Shown here: positions 46,602-55,381 of the stretch, piece after piece
Layout: every line of letters starts with the position of its first letter
How positions within the stretch are numbered: the first letter of the stretch is position 1
Assembly: GCA_000955795.1 (NCBI GenBank)
Contig: JYOB01000003.1
Span: 62,001 to 126,000, forward strand
Length of the DNA: 64,000 nucleotides
Source: Burkholderiaceae bacterium 26
GTDB lineage: Bacteria; Pseudomonadota; Gammaproteobacteria; Burkholderiales; Burkholderiaceae
Reading direction: 5' to 3'
Made by a program: the position numbers and the translations under genes
Notes under the pieces: generated by a model
Told to the model about the DNA's origin: nothing
Database searches by the model: none
Seen by the model: the letters and a program-made list of their open reading frames with translations, nothing else

Positions 46602-47717
46602 ATGCCTTTCTTGCCCGAACCCCTGTTCCAGCACGGTCAGCCCGATCGTACGGCGATCCTGCTCGTCAACCTCGGCACGCCCGACGGCACGTCGCCGCGC
46701 GAGGTGGGCCGCTACCTGCGTGAGTTCCTGTCCGACCCACGCGTGGTGGAGATTCCGCGCGCCGCGTGGTGGTTCATCCTCAACTTGCTGATCGTGCCGC
46801 TGCGTTCGCGGGCGTCGGCGCACAAGTACGAGAGCATCTGGCTGCGTGAGGCCAACAAGACGGGTTCGCCGCTGCTCGTCTATAGCGAGCGCCAGGCGCA
46901 TGCGCTGCAGCAGTTGCTGAACGCCCAGGGCCACGATGTGGTGGTCGCCTGCGCGATGCGTTATGGCAATCCCTCGATCCCGTCGGTCATGCAGGCGCTG
47001 CGCAAGCAGGGTGTCGAGCGCATCCTCGTGTTGCCGATGTATCCGCAGTATTCCGGCACCACCACTGCGACGGCCTTCGACGAGGTCTTCCGCGTGCTGG
47101 GTGAAATGCGCAATCAGCCCGAGTTGCGACTGGTCAAGCATTTCCACGATGACCCCGCTTACGTCAATGCGCTGCACCAGCAGGTGGGCGCGTATTGGGC
47201 GCAGCATGGCGCGCCTGACTTTGCGCATGGCGACAAACTGGTGCTGTCGTTCCATGGCGTGCCGCGACGAACGCTGGAGTTGGGTGACCCTTACCACTGC
47301 GAATGCCTGAAGACCGGCCGCTTGTTGGGCGAAGCGCTCGGCCTGCAGCCGGGTCAGTACCTGGTCACGTTCCAGTCACGCTTTGGCCGGGCGGAATGGC
47401 TACAGCCATACACCGCGCCCACTCTGGAAGAGCTCGGCCGCGTTGGCACCAACCGCGTCGATGTGTTCTGCCCGGGCTTCCCAGCCGATTGCCTGGAGAC
47501 GCTGGAAGAGATCGCCATGGAAGGGCAGTCCACCTTCCGTGTCGCCGGTGGCAAGGAATTCCATTACATCCCTTGCCTGAATGACAGCGAAGCGTGGATT
47601 GCCGGCATTGCCGACATTGCGCTGGCGCATCTTCAGGGCTGGCCGCTCACGCTTACGCATCCGCATGTGCTGGAAGCCAGCCGCACACGTGCACAGAGCA
47701 AGGGGGCGGCCGCATGA
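46602..47717 (+). CDS. hemH: ferrochelatase
   Basis: A 371-residue enzyme inserting ferrous iron into protoporphyrin IX, the last step of haem synthesis. The catalytic His is in [17 protein letters not shown]; also visible are [10 protein letters not shown] at the start, [22 protein letters not shown] and [15 protein letters not shown]. It appears to follow hutI with a -10 element between, and overlaps hslR (ATGA). The soluble beta-proteobacterial type carries no C-terminal membrane helix. Confidence 0.95.
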   Translation: MPFLPEPLFQHGQPDRTAILLVNLGTPDGTSPREVGRYLREFLSDPRVVEIPRAAWWFILNLLIVPLRSRASAHKYESIWLREANKTGSPLLVYSERQAHALQQLLNAQGHDVVVACAMRYGNPSIPSVMQALRKQGVERILVLPMYPQYSGTTTATAFDEVFRVLGEMRNQPELRLVKHFHDDPAYVNALHQQVGAYWAQHGAPDFAHGDKLVLSFHGVPRRTLELGDPYHCECLKTGRLLGEALGLQPGQYLVTFQSRFGRAEWLQPYTAPTLEELGRVGTNRVDVFCPGFPADCLETLEEIAMEGQSTFRVAGGKEFHYIPCLNDSEAWIAGIADIALAHLQGWPLTLTHPHVLEASRTRAQSKGAAA

Positions 47718-48112
47718 AAGTGAGCACCGACGTGGCCGGTCGCGTGCGCATCGACAAGTGGCTATGGGCGGCGCGCTTCTTCAAGACACGGTCGCAGGCG
47801 ACCGATGCGGTGGAGCGCGGTCGCGTGCAGATCAACGATCAGCCGGTTCGCCCCGCCAAGGATGTCAAAATTGGTGACCGCGTGCGAGTGCACGCGCATG
47901 AACAACAGTGGGAAGTAGAGGTGCTGGCGCTGGCCGAAGTACGCGGCCCAGCTTCCGTTGCACAAACGCTCTATGCCGAGACGGACATCAGTCGCTTAAA
48001 ACGCGAAGAGAACGCCGACAAACGCCGGCTGTATCGGGAACCCGCCACACAAATTGCTGGCCGACCGACCAAGCGAGACCGGCGGCGAATCGACAAACTC
48101 GGCGGAGAGTGA
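47714..48112 (+). CDS. hslR: heat-shock RNA-binding protein Hsp15 (S4 domain)
   Basis: A 132-residue S4-domain protein. The S4 motif [31 protein letters not shown] is the Hsp15 form ([14 protein letters not shown]). Hsp15 binds stalled 50S subunits carrying nascent peptide-tRNA and recycles them after heat shock. The basic C-terminal tail ([13 protein letters not shown]) is typical. The ATG overlaps the hemH stop, coupling it to hemH. The location next to grpE-dnaK agrees with a heat-shock role. Confidence 0.92.
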   Translation: MKVSTDVAGRVRIDKWLWAARFFKTRSQATDAVERGRVQINDQPVRPAKDVKIGDRVRVHAHEQQWEVEVLALAEVRGPASVAQTLYAETDISRLKREENADKRRLYREPATQIAGRPTKRDRRRIDKLGGE

Positions 48113-48133
48113 GGTATACCGAGCGAGTGTGTG

Positions 48134-48328
48134 CTAACTTAATACGCTCAAGCCGCGCGGCATCTGCTGCATCTGCGCCGGCTTGATGATGTAGTGCTTG
48201 AAGAATGCCTTGCCGCTACCGTACTCCGTATAACGCGGCGTGACGGCCCCAGACAGGCAAATGAACGTTGTGGCTGCGGTCAGGGTCAACAGCAGGAGCA
48301 CGGTCAGAACGGGCAGCTTGTTATGCAT
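48134..48328 (-). CDS. small membrane or secreted protein, unknown function
   Basis: A 64-residue protein with one N-terminal hydrophobic segment (LPVLTVLLLLTLTAATTFICLSG), either a membrane anchor or an uncleaved signal peptide, followed by a basic tail with Phe/Tyr/Lys (KAFFKHYIIKPAQ). GAGGG lies 8 bases before the ATG, the main evidence that it is translated. It is convergent with hslR and divergent from grpE. No family is recognised. Confidence 0.5.
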   Translation of the reverse strand: MHNKLPVLTVLLLLTLTAATTFICLSGAVTPRYTEYGSGKAFFKHYIIKPAQMQQMPRGLSVLS

Positions 48329-48484
48329 GGTACGAACCCTCAAAGAAGCTCGCGCCCCCCAGTTTTTTCTTGCATCATAGGCGGCCAATAAAGGCGTCGC
48401 AATTGCCGTGCCGTTGCAAGCTGATGAAAGTTGTAACCCCATATTTCGTGATGCACGGCGCACAGTTGCTGCGCATCCGGCGCC

Positions 48485-48512
48485 CTTGAAAAGCGCGCCA
48501 AATGCCCCATAA
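48485..48512 (+). promoter_or_regulatory. sigma-32-type promoter of grpE
   Basis: CTTGAAA (48485-48491), 13-base spacer, CCCCATAA (48505-48512). This closely matches the heat-shock consensus CTTGAAA-N13-15-CCCCATnT and lies about 78 bases before the grpE ATG. Confidence 0.85.
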
Positions 48513-48590
48513 CGGGGACAAATCGTTTGTAAAAATCCAGCGGATCGTCTTCGGGCACATGCCGTGCGTCGATCCTCTTTATCCAGCACT

Positions 48591-49238
48591 ATGAAACACA
48601 CTCCGGACACCCCCTCGAACTCGGACATGCCAACGGACACCCAAGCCACCCAGCCGAACCAGTCGGCGACGGGCCAGGCGGCCCACGCTTATTCGAGCCA
48701 GGCTCAGCGCGCGAGCGCCGACGCCCAGGCTGTCGCCGGTGACGAAGCCGCCGTGGCAGAAGCCGTGGCCGACATGGACGTCGCTGAACTGCGCCGTCAG
48801 CTGGAAGCCGCTGAAGAAAAGGCGCGCCAGAATTATGAAAACTGGGCGCGCGCCACGGCCGAAGGCGAGAACATCCGCCGCCGTGGTCAGGACGACGTGG
48901 CGAAGGCCCACAAGTTCGCCATCGAAGGTTTTGCGGAATACCTGCTGCCGGTAATGGACAGCCTTCAGGCCGCTTTGGCCGACACGTCGGGCGATGCCAC
49001 CAAGCTGCGTGAGGGCGTTGAACTTACGCTCAAGCAGCTTTACGCCGCGTTCGAAAAGGGGCGTGTGACCGAACTGAACCCCGTGGGTGAAAAGTTCGAT
49101 CCGCATCGCCATCAAGCCATCTCGATGGTGCCGGCCGATCAGGAGGCCAATACCGTGGTCGCTGTTCTACAGCGCGGCTACACGCTGGCCGACCGCGTGC
49201 TGCGCCCGGCCCTCGTGACGGTGGCGGCGCCCAAGTAA
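48591..49238 (+). CDS. grpE: nucleotide exchange factor GrpE
   Basis: A 215-residue GrpE, the ADP/ATP exchange factor of DnaK. A Gln/Ala/Thr-rich disordered N-terminus (1-60) is followed by a long coiled coil ([23 protein letters not shown]) and the C-terminal beta domain with [17 protein letters not shown] and [17 protein letters not shown]. The start [11 protein letters not shown] at 48591 fits family N-termini. It has its own heat-shock promoter. Confidence 0.93.
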   Translation: MKHTPDTPSNSDMPTDTQATQPNQSATGQAAHAYSSQAQRASADAQAVAGDEAAVAEAVADMDVAELRRQLEAAEEKARQNYENWARATAEGENIRRRGQDDVAKAHKFAIEGFAEYLLPVMDSLQAALADTSGDATKLREGVELTLKQLYAAFEKGRVTELNPVGEKFDPHRHQAISMVPADQEANTVVAVLQRGYTLADRVLRPALVTVAAPK

Positions 49239-49249
49239 GCCGACGCCCC

Positions 49250-49675
49250 GTGATCCAGAACACAACCACTTCGCAATACGCCAACGGCGCGATCCCGGTC
49301 GACAAGACCGCGTTCGCGGCGTTTGGCATGCGCGAGGTGAACACCGAGACCTTCGACGCGGCCATTGCGGCGGCGGGCGATGCGCTCGTCTGCGTGTTCT
49401 TCTGGGGCGTCGATTGCTTCAACTGCGAGATGGCCAAGAAAGCCATGCTCGCGCAACCGACCGCCGTGCGTGAGCTTGGGCTGAACTGGCTGCACGCCAA
49501 CGTCTATGCACACCCTCAGCTGGGCCAGCGCTTTGGCCTGCACGGTATTCCGGTGTTCATGTTTTTCCATCGTGGCAAGAAGCTCGGCCGGGCGACCGGC
49601 TGGCATGGCCACGCGCAGTTTGCCGCTGCCGTTGCCAATGCGCGCAATAAGCTGGCCGGCAAGCCTCTTGTCTGA
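49250..49675 (+). CDS. thioredoxin-like protein with CFNC active site
   Basis: A 141-residue thioredoxin-fold protein without a signal peptide. The active site is WGVDCFNC (C56-F-N-C59) instead of WCGPC, and the cis-Pro region reads GLHGIPVFMFF. It begins with GTG 11 bases after grpE, so it is probably co-transcribed with grpE from the heat-shock promoter. A redox chaperone or reductase role during stress is plausible; substrate unknown. Proteins of this kind next to grpE-dnaK seem to be a beta-proteobacterial arrangement, but I cannot verify how widespread. Confidence 0.8.
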   Translation: MIQNTTTSQYANGAIPVDKTAFAAFGMREVNTETFDAAIAAAGDALVCVFFWGVDCFNCEMAKKAMLAQPTAVRELGLNWLHANVYAHPQLGQRFGLHGIPVFMFFHRGKKLGRATGWHGHAQFAAAVANARNKLAGKPLV

Positions 49676-49688
49676 GGCGGCGACCATC

Positions 49689-49829
49689 ATGACGTCGATG
49701 CCGGTGGCTGCGGCCTTTCTTCTCTCTTCGTCTTTCCGTGCTGTGCGCCCCAAGCGCGTGGCGCGCACTTCGCCGCGCGCCGCCCAGGCGATGAACGCGG
49801 CCATTGCCGCCGCCCGGCGGTTGTTCTAG
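49689..49829 (+). CDS. possible small basic protein, 46 residues
   Basis: A 46-residue frame starting 13 bases after the thioredoxin-like gene, with GAGG nine bases before the ATG. The product is basic (many Arg, Lys) with an Ala-rich C-terminus (AAQAMNAAIAAARRLF) that could form an amphipathic helix. No family recognised; GC-rich chance frames of this length are common, so it is only a candidate. Confidence 0.25.
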   Translation: MTSMPVAAAFLLSSSFRAVRPKRVARTSPRAAQAMNAAIAAARRLF

Positions 49830-50006
49830 TGCCCTTGCGGCACGTTGCCGCCGGGCTCTCTCTACTCCCCCCAGAAGTTTCAGCTTCGTATCACCGCCGG
49901 CCGGCCTATGCGCCCGCTGGTTTTCTTGCCGCTGCGTTGCATTGGCCCGGAAGGCCATCGGCAGCGGCTTTGCCTAGTGTTGAACATAGACCTGTAGGAG
50001 ATCGTC
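49830..50006. other. intergenic region before rnk-like gene, with nested hairpin
   Basis: Apart from a TAGGAG ribosome site (49997-50002) the region holds an outer stem GCCGCTGC/GCAGCGGC (49928-49935 with 49961-49968) whose loop contains a second stem TGGCC/GGCCA. A short TTTG follows. It could terminate the grpE transcript or act as an attenuator. Confidence 0.4.
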
Positions 50007-50414
50007 ATGTCCAAAGCAGCCACCATCTACCTGACCGAGTTGGACCTCACCCGCCTGGAAAATGCCGCCACCCGCGCGGGCAGCAACTCGCCGCTGGCCG
50101 ATCTGGTCGACGACCTGATTACCCGTGCCAACGTGGTGCCCGGCAACAAGATTCCCGCCGATGTGGTGACCATGAATTCGGTCGTGTGCGTGGTGGACGA
50201 CGCCGGCGCCGAACAAGAGTGGACGCTCGTCTACCCGGAAGAGGCCAACGTGACGTCGGCCAAGCTGTCGGTGCTCTCGCCGATGGGCGCTGCGCTGCTG
50301 GGTGCGCGTGCGGGCAAGTCGGTCAAATACTCGGCGCCCAATGGTGCCGAGCGCTCCTTGCGCATCGACCGCGTCGCGTTCCAGCCCGAGTCCAGCGGCC
50401 AGCACACGCTCTAA
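50007..50414 (+). CDS. Rnk/GreA-GreB C-terminal-domain protein
   Basis: A 135-residue protein with the Rnk layout: a short N-terminal helical segment (IYLTELDLTRLENAA, like Rnk's coiled coil remnant) and the GreA/GreB C-terminal FKBP-like domain (VVTMNSVVCVVDD ... WTLVYPEEANVTSAKLSVLSPMGAALLGARAG). Rnk binds RNA polymerase near the secondary channel without cleaving RNA. The residues after the second block (SLRIDRVAFQPE) match. TAGGAG precedes the ATG. It is convergent with pldA. Confidence 0.85.
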   Translation: MSKAATIYLTELDLTRLENAATRAGSNSPLADLVDDLITRANVVPGNKIPADVVTMNSVVCVVDDAGAEQEWTLVYPEEANVTSAKLSVLSPMGAALLGARAGKSVKYSAPNGAERSLRIDRVAFQPESSGQHTL

Positions 50415-50426
50415 GCCGGCTGCGTC

Positions 50427-51728
50427 CTATCGCGAGAGGCTGTACCCGACACGCAATTGCGAGCCCAGCTTGTGGTTGTAGTCGAGCAGGCTCTCGCCGT
50501 AGCCGGTGAAATACTGAATGAATAGGTAGCCGGCCGTGCCGGTGAAGATGCGGCTCATCGGATACGTCAATTGCGCGTCGACGCTGCCATAGGCCTTGCG
50601 GGTGCCCTTGCGCAGCGTGGCGGCCAATTCCCAGCCGTTGGGGGCGCCGTAGGACACGCGGAAATCCCCAAAACCACGGTAGTGCGCGATGTCGGTGTTG
50701 CCGGTGCGTGTGAGGTACGCGTACAGCTTCGGCTCGAACTTCCAGTGGTAATCGTTCAGGTCGCCAAAGTGGAACGTGGGGCGTACAAACACGGTGTTGA
50801 TGGCGCGCGAGGCATCGCCGTCGCGGCCGTTCGATTCGTGCTCGATGCCGCCCGCGAACGATAGCCGCGTGAGGGCGCCGCCACGGATGCCCGTATCGGG
50901 CCGGTAATAGAACACGCTCGGCCTGTAGTTCGTATCGCGGAACGGCGCAGATTCCTTGCCCACATCCCACAACGAGAACTGCGTATAACCGAAGTACACG
51001 TTATCCAGTAGCGCTGCCGATGCCGGGTTCTCAGGCTGAAAAATCCGAAATTTGAAGCTCAATTGGAACTTGGCGTTCAGGCCCCCGTGCGCGCCCACTG
51101 CGGCGAACATGGGTTCGTGGAAGGTCAGGCGCGCGGTGTCTTCGGGCGGGCGCGATGCCTCGCCACTGCCAGCAACTGCCACGGGAGCGGGCGGGGTAGC
51201 CGTAGCAGTTGCACTGGCAGCGGGGGCGCTTGGGTTGGTGCCCAGCGCACCCCCGGGGCGGGTCGCTTCGGCGGCGGCGTTGCGGGCGGCGCCGGTGGGG
51301 GCGCCATCGGCGGCAATCTGCGGGGCGTCTGCGCCGCGCACGAGCGTCACCAGAACGGGCGCCGCATCGAGATCCGGCACATCGATCCGAACCGTACCGC
51401 GCAGCACCTCGGGCAGCGTGCCGGTGTAGGCGACGGTGCGGACTTGGCCCGGACGCAGGTGCAGGGTTTCGGCGCCGGCATTGTGTCGATCAAGAATCAC
51501 TTCCACCGGACCCTGCAGGTCGGCGCTGGCCGTTACGCGTAACTTGGCCGGCACGGCATAGCTGCGCTGGGCGGCATCGCCCGAAATAACCAGGGTCAGG
51601 GTGAAGGGCTGGTTGGCGTTGACGCGGCGGGAGGGCTGGAGCAGGGCAACGGCGGCATCGGCAGAGGGCACGGCGCATGCGGCAAGCAGGGCAGCGCCAA
51701 GAATGGATCGGAGAGGATGCAAAGGCAT
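50427..51728 (-). CDS. pldA: outer-membrane phospholipase A1 (OmpPLA) with N-terminal extension
   Basis: A 433-residue secreted protein: signal peptide (1-25), a beta-rich domain of about 100 residues, an Ala/Pro/Thr linker to about 195, then the phospholipase barrel. The catalytic residues are H297 and S299 in EHESNGR and N311 in RAIN, equal to His142, Ser144 and Asn156 of E. coli PldA. It hydrolyses phospholipids misplaced in the outer leaflet of the outer membrane. E. coli PldA is 289 residues, so the extra N-terminal part is notable. It is antisense in orientation to the neighbouring heat-shock genes. No clear ribosome site precedes 51728. Confidence 0.88.
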   Translation of the reverse strand: MPLHPLRSILGAALLAACAVPSADAAVALLQPSRRVNANQPFTLTLVISGDAAQRSYAVPAKLRVTASADLQGPVEVILDRHNAGAETLHLRPGQVRTVAYTGTLPEVLRGTVRIDVPDLDAAPVLVTLVRGADAPQIAADGAPTGAARNAAAEATRPGGALGTNPSAPAASATATATPPAPVAVAGSGEASRPPEDTARLTFHEPMFAAVGAHGGLNAKFQLSFKFRIFQPENPASAALLDNVYFGYTQFSLWDVGKESAPFRDTNYRPSVFYYRPDTGIRGGALTRLSFAGGIEHESNGRDGDASRAINTVFVRPTFHFGDLNDYHWKFEPKLYAYLTRTGNTDIAHYRGFGDFRVSYGAPNGWELAATLRKGTRKAYGSVDAQLTYPMSRIFTGTAGYLFIQYFTGYGESLLDYNHKLGSQLRVGYSLSR

Positions 51729-51909
51729 GGGCGCAAAAGCCGGGTTGGCGTCCGGCGAGTGGCAATGCGCGCAAGGGTACCACCCACGCCTTTTGTGCCC
51801 GGTTTGCGGCTCTGGGCGTTCAAAACACGCGTTTCTGCCTGGGAGCGCACGTTTTCGGGTGCTTTCCCAAGAAAAACCGGCCAAAATGCTCAACTTTTCA
51901 AAATTCGGC

Positions 51910-51938
51910 CTTGAAAAGCCGGACGGCACTCCCACATC
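51910..51938 (+). promoter_or_regulatory. sigma-32-type promoter of dnaK
   Basis: CTTGAAA (51910-51916), 14-base spacer, CCCACATC (51931-51938), about 55 bases before the dnaK ATG. The -35 is a perfect match, the -10 an imperfect one to CCCCATnT. Confidence 0.7.
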
Positions 51939-51992
51939 CGATCCAAGTTTGTATTCAGTGCAGTCCTGACACCAGATTCGAGGAGCAAGAAC

Positions 51993-53948
51993 ATGGGCAA
52001 AATCATCGGTATCGACCTTGGTACCACCAACAGCTGCGTCTCCATCATGGAGGGCAACACCCCCAAGGTGATCGAGAACGCAGAAGGCGCTCGCACCACC
52101 CCGTCGATCATCGCCTACATGGAAGATGGCGAGATCCTGGTCGGTGCCCCGGCCAAGCGCCAGGCGGTGACCAACCCGAAGAACACGCTGTACGCCGTCA
52201 AGCGCCTGATCGGCCGCAAGTTTGAAGAGAAGGAAGTCCAGAAGGACATCGGCCTGATGCCGTACACCATCACCAAGGCCGACAACGGCGACGCCTGGGT
52301 GGAAGTGCGCGGCCAGAAGCTGGCACCGCCGCAAATTTCGGCTGAAACCCTGCGCAAGATGAAGAAGACCGCCGAGGACTACCTGGGCGAAGAAGTGACC
52401 GAAGCCGTGATCACGGTGCCGGCCTACTTCAACGATTCGCAGCGCCAAGCCACCAAGGATGCCGGCCGCATCGCCGGTCTGGACGTCAAGCGCATCATCA
52501 ACGAGCCGACCGCGGCTGCGCTGGCATTCGGCCTGGACAAGAACGAGAAGGGCGACCGCAAGATCGCCGTGTATGACCTCGGCGGCGGTACGTTCGACAT
52601 CTCGATCATCGAGATTGCCGACGTGGACGGCGAGAAGCAGTTCGAAGTGCTGTCGACCAACGGCGATACGTTCCTGGGCGGCGAAGACTTCGACCAGCGC
52701 ATCATCGATTACATCATCGGCGAGTTCAAGAAGGAGCAGGGTGTCGACCTGTCGAAGGACGTGCTCGCGCTGCAACGCCTGAAGGAAGCCGCTGAAAAGG
52801 CCAAGATCGAGCTGTCGAGCACGCAACAGACCGAAATCAACCTGCCGTACATCACGGCCGATGCTTCGGGCCCGAAGCACTTGAACCTGAAGATCACGCG
52901 CGCCAAGCTCGAAGCGCTGGTCGAAGACCTGATCGCCCGTACGATCGATCCGTGCCGCACCGCCATCAAGGATGCTGGCGTGAAGGTGTCGGACATCCAT
53001 GACGTGATCCTGGTCGGCGGCATGACGCGTATGCCGAAGGTGCAGGAAAAGGTGAAGGAGTTCTTCGGCAAGGAAGCCCGCAAGGACGTGAACCCGGACG
53101 AGGCTGTTGCCGTGGGCGCCGCCATCCAGGGTCAGGTGCTGGGCGGTGACCGTACCGACGTGCTGCTGCTGGACGTGACGCCGCTGTCGCTGGGCATCGA
53201 AACGCTGGGTGGCGTGATGACCAAGATGATCGGCAAGAATACGACCATCCCGACCAAGTTCTCGCAGACGTTCTCGACCGCCGACGACAACCAGCCGGCC
53301 GTGACGATCAAGGTCTACCAGGGCGAGCGTGAGATGGCCTCCGGCAACAAGATGCTGGGCGAATTCAACCTTGAGGGCATTCCGCCGGCACCGCGCGGCA
53401 CGCCGCAGATTGAAGTGTCGTTCGACATCGACGCCAACGGCATTTTGCACGTGGGCGCCAAGGACAAGGCGACCGGCAAGGAAAACAAGATCACGATCAA
53501 GGCAAGCTCCGGCCTGTCGGAAGCCGAGATCGAGCGCATGGTGAAGGACGCCGAGGCCAACGCCGAGGAAGACAAGAAGCTGCGCGAACTGGTCGACTCC
53601 CGCAACCAGGGTGAAGCGCTGGTGCACTCGACCAAGAAGGCACTGGGCGAGTACGGCGACAAGCTGGAAGCTGGCGAGAAGGACAAGATCGAAGCCGCGA
53701 TCAAGGAACTTGAAGAGACCCTGAAGGGGACCGACAAGGCCGCGATTGACGCCAAGACCGAAGCGCTGGCAACCGCCTCGCAGAAGCTCGGCGAGAAGGT
53801 CTACGCCGACATGCAAGCCAAGGGCGAAGCCGGCGGTGCTGAACAAGCCGCTGCCGGCGCCCAAGCTGGCGCGCAAGCCGGACAAGGCGCACCGCACGAC
53901 GATAACGTCGTCGACGCCGAGTTCAAGGAAGTGAACGACAAGAAGTAA
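51993..53948 (+). CDS. dnaK: molecular chaperone DnaK
   Basis: A 651-residue Hsp70. The ATPase domain shows [44 protein letters not shown] and [11 protein letters not shown]; the substrate domain starts after [14 protein letters not shown]; the C-terminal lid ends in a Gly/Ala/Gln-rich stretch and [13 protein letters not shown]. It folds and refolds proteins with DnaJ and GrpE, both in this window. Under a sigma-32-like promoter. Its antisense strand keeps a long open frame with no support as a gene. Confidence 0.97.
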   Translation: MGKIIGIDLGTTNSCVSIMEGNTPKVIENAEGARTTPSIIAYMEDGEILVGAPAKRQAVTNPKNTLYAVKRLIGRKFEEKEVQKDIGLMPYTITKADNGDAWVEVRGQKLAPPQISAETLRKMKKTAEDYLGEEVTEAVITVPAYFNDSQRQATKDAGRIAGLDVKRIINEPTAAALAFGLDKNEKGDRKIAVYDLGGGTFDISIIEIADVDGEKQFEVLSTNGDTFLGGEDFDQRIIDYIIGEFKKEQGVDLSKDVLALQRLKEAAEKAKIELSSTQQTEINLPYITADASGPKHLNLKITRAKLEALVEDLIARTIDPCRTAIKDAGVKVSDIHDVILVGGMTRMPKVQEKVKEFFGKEARKDVNPDEAVAVGAAIQGQVLGGDRTDVLLLDVTPLSLGIETLGGVMTKMIGKNTTIPTKFSQTFSTADDNQPAVTIKVYQGEREMASGNKMLGEFNLEGIPPAPRGTPQIEVSFDIDANGILHVGAKDKATGKENKITIKASSGLSEAEIERMVKDAEANAEEDKKLRELVDSRNQGEALVHSTKKALGEYGDKLEAGEKDKIEAAIKELEETLKGTDKAAIDAKTEALATASQKLGEKVYADMQAKGEAGGAEQAAAGAQAGAQAGQGAPHDDNVVDAEFKEVNDKK

Positions 53949-54082
53949 GCCAACTCGTCCGCCAGGCGGACGTTGCGGTACGCCGGGCAGTGATCATCGG
54001 GTTGTGCGGGACGCACCTGATGTCACGCTCGGCTTTTTTGCTATTCGACACGCAGTAAAAACAGGCGACGACTGAAGCCACC

Positions 54083-55231
54083 ATGGCAAAACGTGATTAC
54101 TACGAAGTGCTCGGGGTGGGTAAGAACGCGAGCGACGACGAGATCAAGAAGGCTTATCGCAAGCTCGCGATGAAGTACCACCCGGACCGCAATCCGGACA
54201 GCAAGGAAGCGGAAGACAAGTTCAAGGAGGCCAAAGAGGCCTACGAGATGCTCTCCGACGCTGAGAAGAAGGCTGCTTACGACCAGTACGGCCACGCGGG
54301 TGTCGACCCGAACATGGCCGGCGGCTTTGGCGCGGGCGGCGCAGGTTTTGGCGGCGGTTTTGCCGAGGCCTTTGGCGACATCTTTGGCGATATCTTTGGT
54401 CAGGCCCAGGGCCAGGGCGGACGCCGCGGTAGTGGCCCGCAGATGTATCGCGGCGCAGACCTGCGCTACAGCATGGAGATCACGCTGGAGCAGGCCGCGC
54501 ATGGCTATGACACGCAGATCCGCGTGCCGCATTGGGACGAGTGCGACCACTGCCACGGCAAGGGCGCCGAGCCCGGCTCAAGCGTGGAGACCTGCCCAAC
54601 GTGCCACGGCGCCGGTCAGGTGCGTGTGTCGCAGGGTTTCTTCACGATGCAGCAGACGTGCCCGAAGTGCCACGGCAGCGGCAAGTACATCCCCAAGCCG
54701 TGTACCAAGTGCCACGGCCAGGGCAAGCTGAAGAGCCAGAAGACGCTGGAAGTGAAGATTCCTGCCGGCATCGACGAAGGCATGCGCATCCGTTCGTCGG
54801 GCAACGGCGAGCCGGGTATCAACGGCGGCCCCCCGGGCGACCTGTATGTGGAAATCCACATCAAGCAGCACTCGGTGTTCGAGCGCGACGGCGATGATCT
54901 GCACTGTCAGATGCCGATCTCGTTTGCAACGGCAGCCATTGGCGGCGACATCGAAGTGCCGACGCTGGGCGGTCGCGCCTCGTTCACGGTGCCTGAAGGC
55001 ACGCAGGCCGGCAAGACATTCCGCCTGCGCGGCAAGGGCATCAAGGGCGTGCGTTCGGGCTATGCGGGCGATCTTTATGTACACATCAACATCGAGACGC
55101 CGGTCAAGCTGACGGAGCACCAGAAGGATCTGCTCAAACAGTTCGACAAGTCCGTGCATGAAGGCGGCTCGCGGCACAGCCCGCAAGAGCAGTCGTGGAT
55201 GGACAAGGTGAAGAACTTCTTCTCCTCGTAA
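54083..55231 (+). CDS. dnaJ: co-chaperone DnaJ
   Basis: A 382-residue type I DnaJ: J domain with the HPD motif (KYHPDRNPD), Gly/Phe-rich linker ([26 protein letters not shown]), four zinc-binding CxxCxGxG repeats ([32 protein letters not shown]) and the C-terminal client domains. It delivers substrate to DnaK and stimulates its ATPase. It follows dnaK by 134 bases, where a CGTCCG/CGGACG hairpin (53956-53972) could partly attenuate read-through. Confidence 0.97.
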   Translation: MAKRDYYEVLGVGKNASDDEIKKAYRKLAMKYHPDRNPDSKEAEDKFKEAKEAYEMLSDAEKKAAYDQYGHAGVDPNMAGGFGAGGAGFGGGFAEAFGDIFGDIFGQAQGQGGRRGSGPQMYRGADLRYSMEITLEQAAHGYDTQIRVPHWDECDHCHGKGAEPGSSVETCPTCHGAGQVRVSQGFFTMQQTCPKCHGSGKYIPKPCTKCHGQGKLKSQKTLEVKIPAGIDEGMRIRSSGNGEPGINGGPPGDLYVEIHIKQHSVFERDGDDLHCQMPISFATAAIGGDIEVPTLGGRASFTVPEGTQAGKTFRLRGKGIKGVRSGYAGDLYVHINIETPVKLTEHQKDLLKQFDKSVHEGGSRHSPQEQSWMDKVKNFFSS

Positions 55232-55259
55232 GAAACCTCGCAAAGCTACTGCGCGGCCC

Positions 55260-55340
55260 GATCTTGGCACTGTGATGCTCGCCGTACCGATGTACGGCCG
55301 CGCTTCTCGCGCCAACCTCGGGTCGCTCGCTACGCTTTTC
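55260..55340. repeat. intergenic palindrome-containing sequence after dnaJ
   Basis: Between dnaJ and pabB-pabC, GCCGTAC (55281-55287) and GTACGGC (55292-55298) form a perfect 7-bp hairpin, followed by a GCGCTTCTCGCGCC stretch. The segment looks like a short interspersed palindromic sequence of the kind common in beta-proteobacterial spacers, but no second copy was seen in this window. Confidence 0.35.
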
Positions 55341-55381
55341 TAGGCTTCTTAAACACCACCTTTTCAATCAGGGACATCGTC

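Noticed and set aside
50427-53897. One continuous minus-strand frame from pldA through the whole of dnaK's antisense strand
   Set aside because: The part opposite dnaK has no family features; only the phospholipase portion up to 51728 has a signal peptide and catalytic motif. It is a codon-bias shadow of dnaK.
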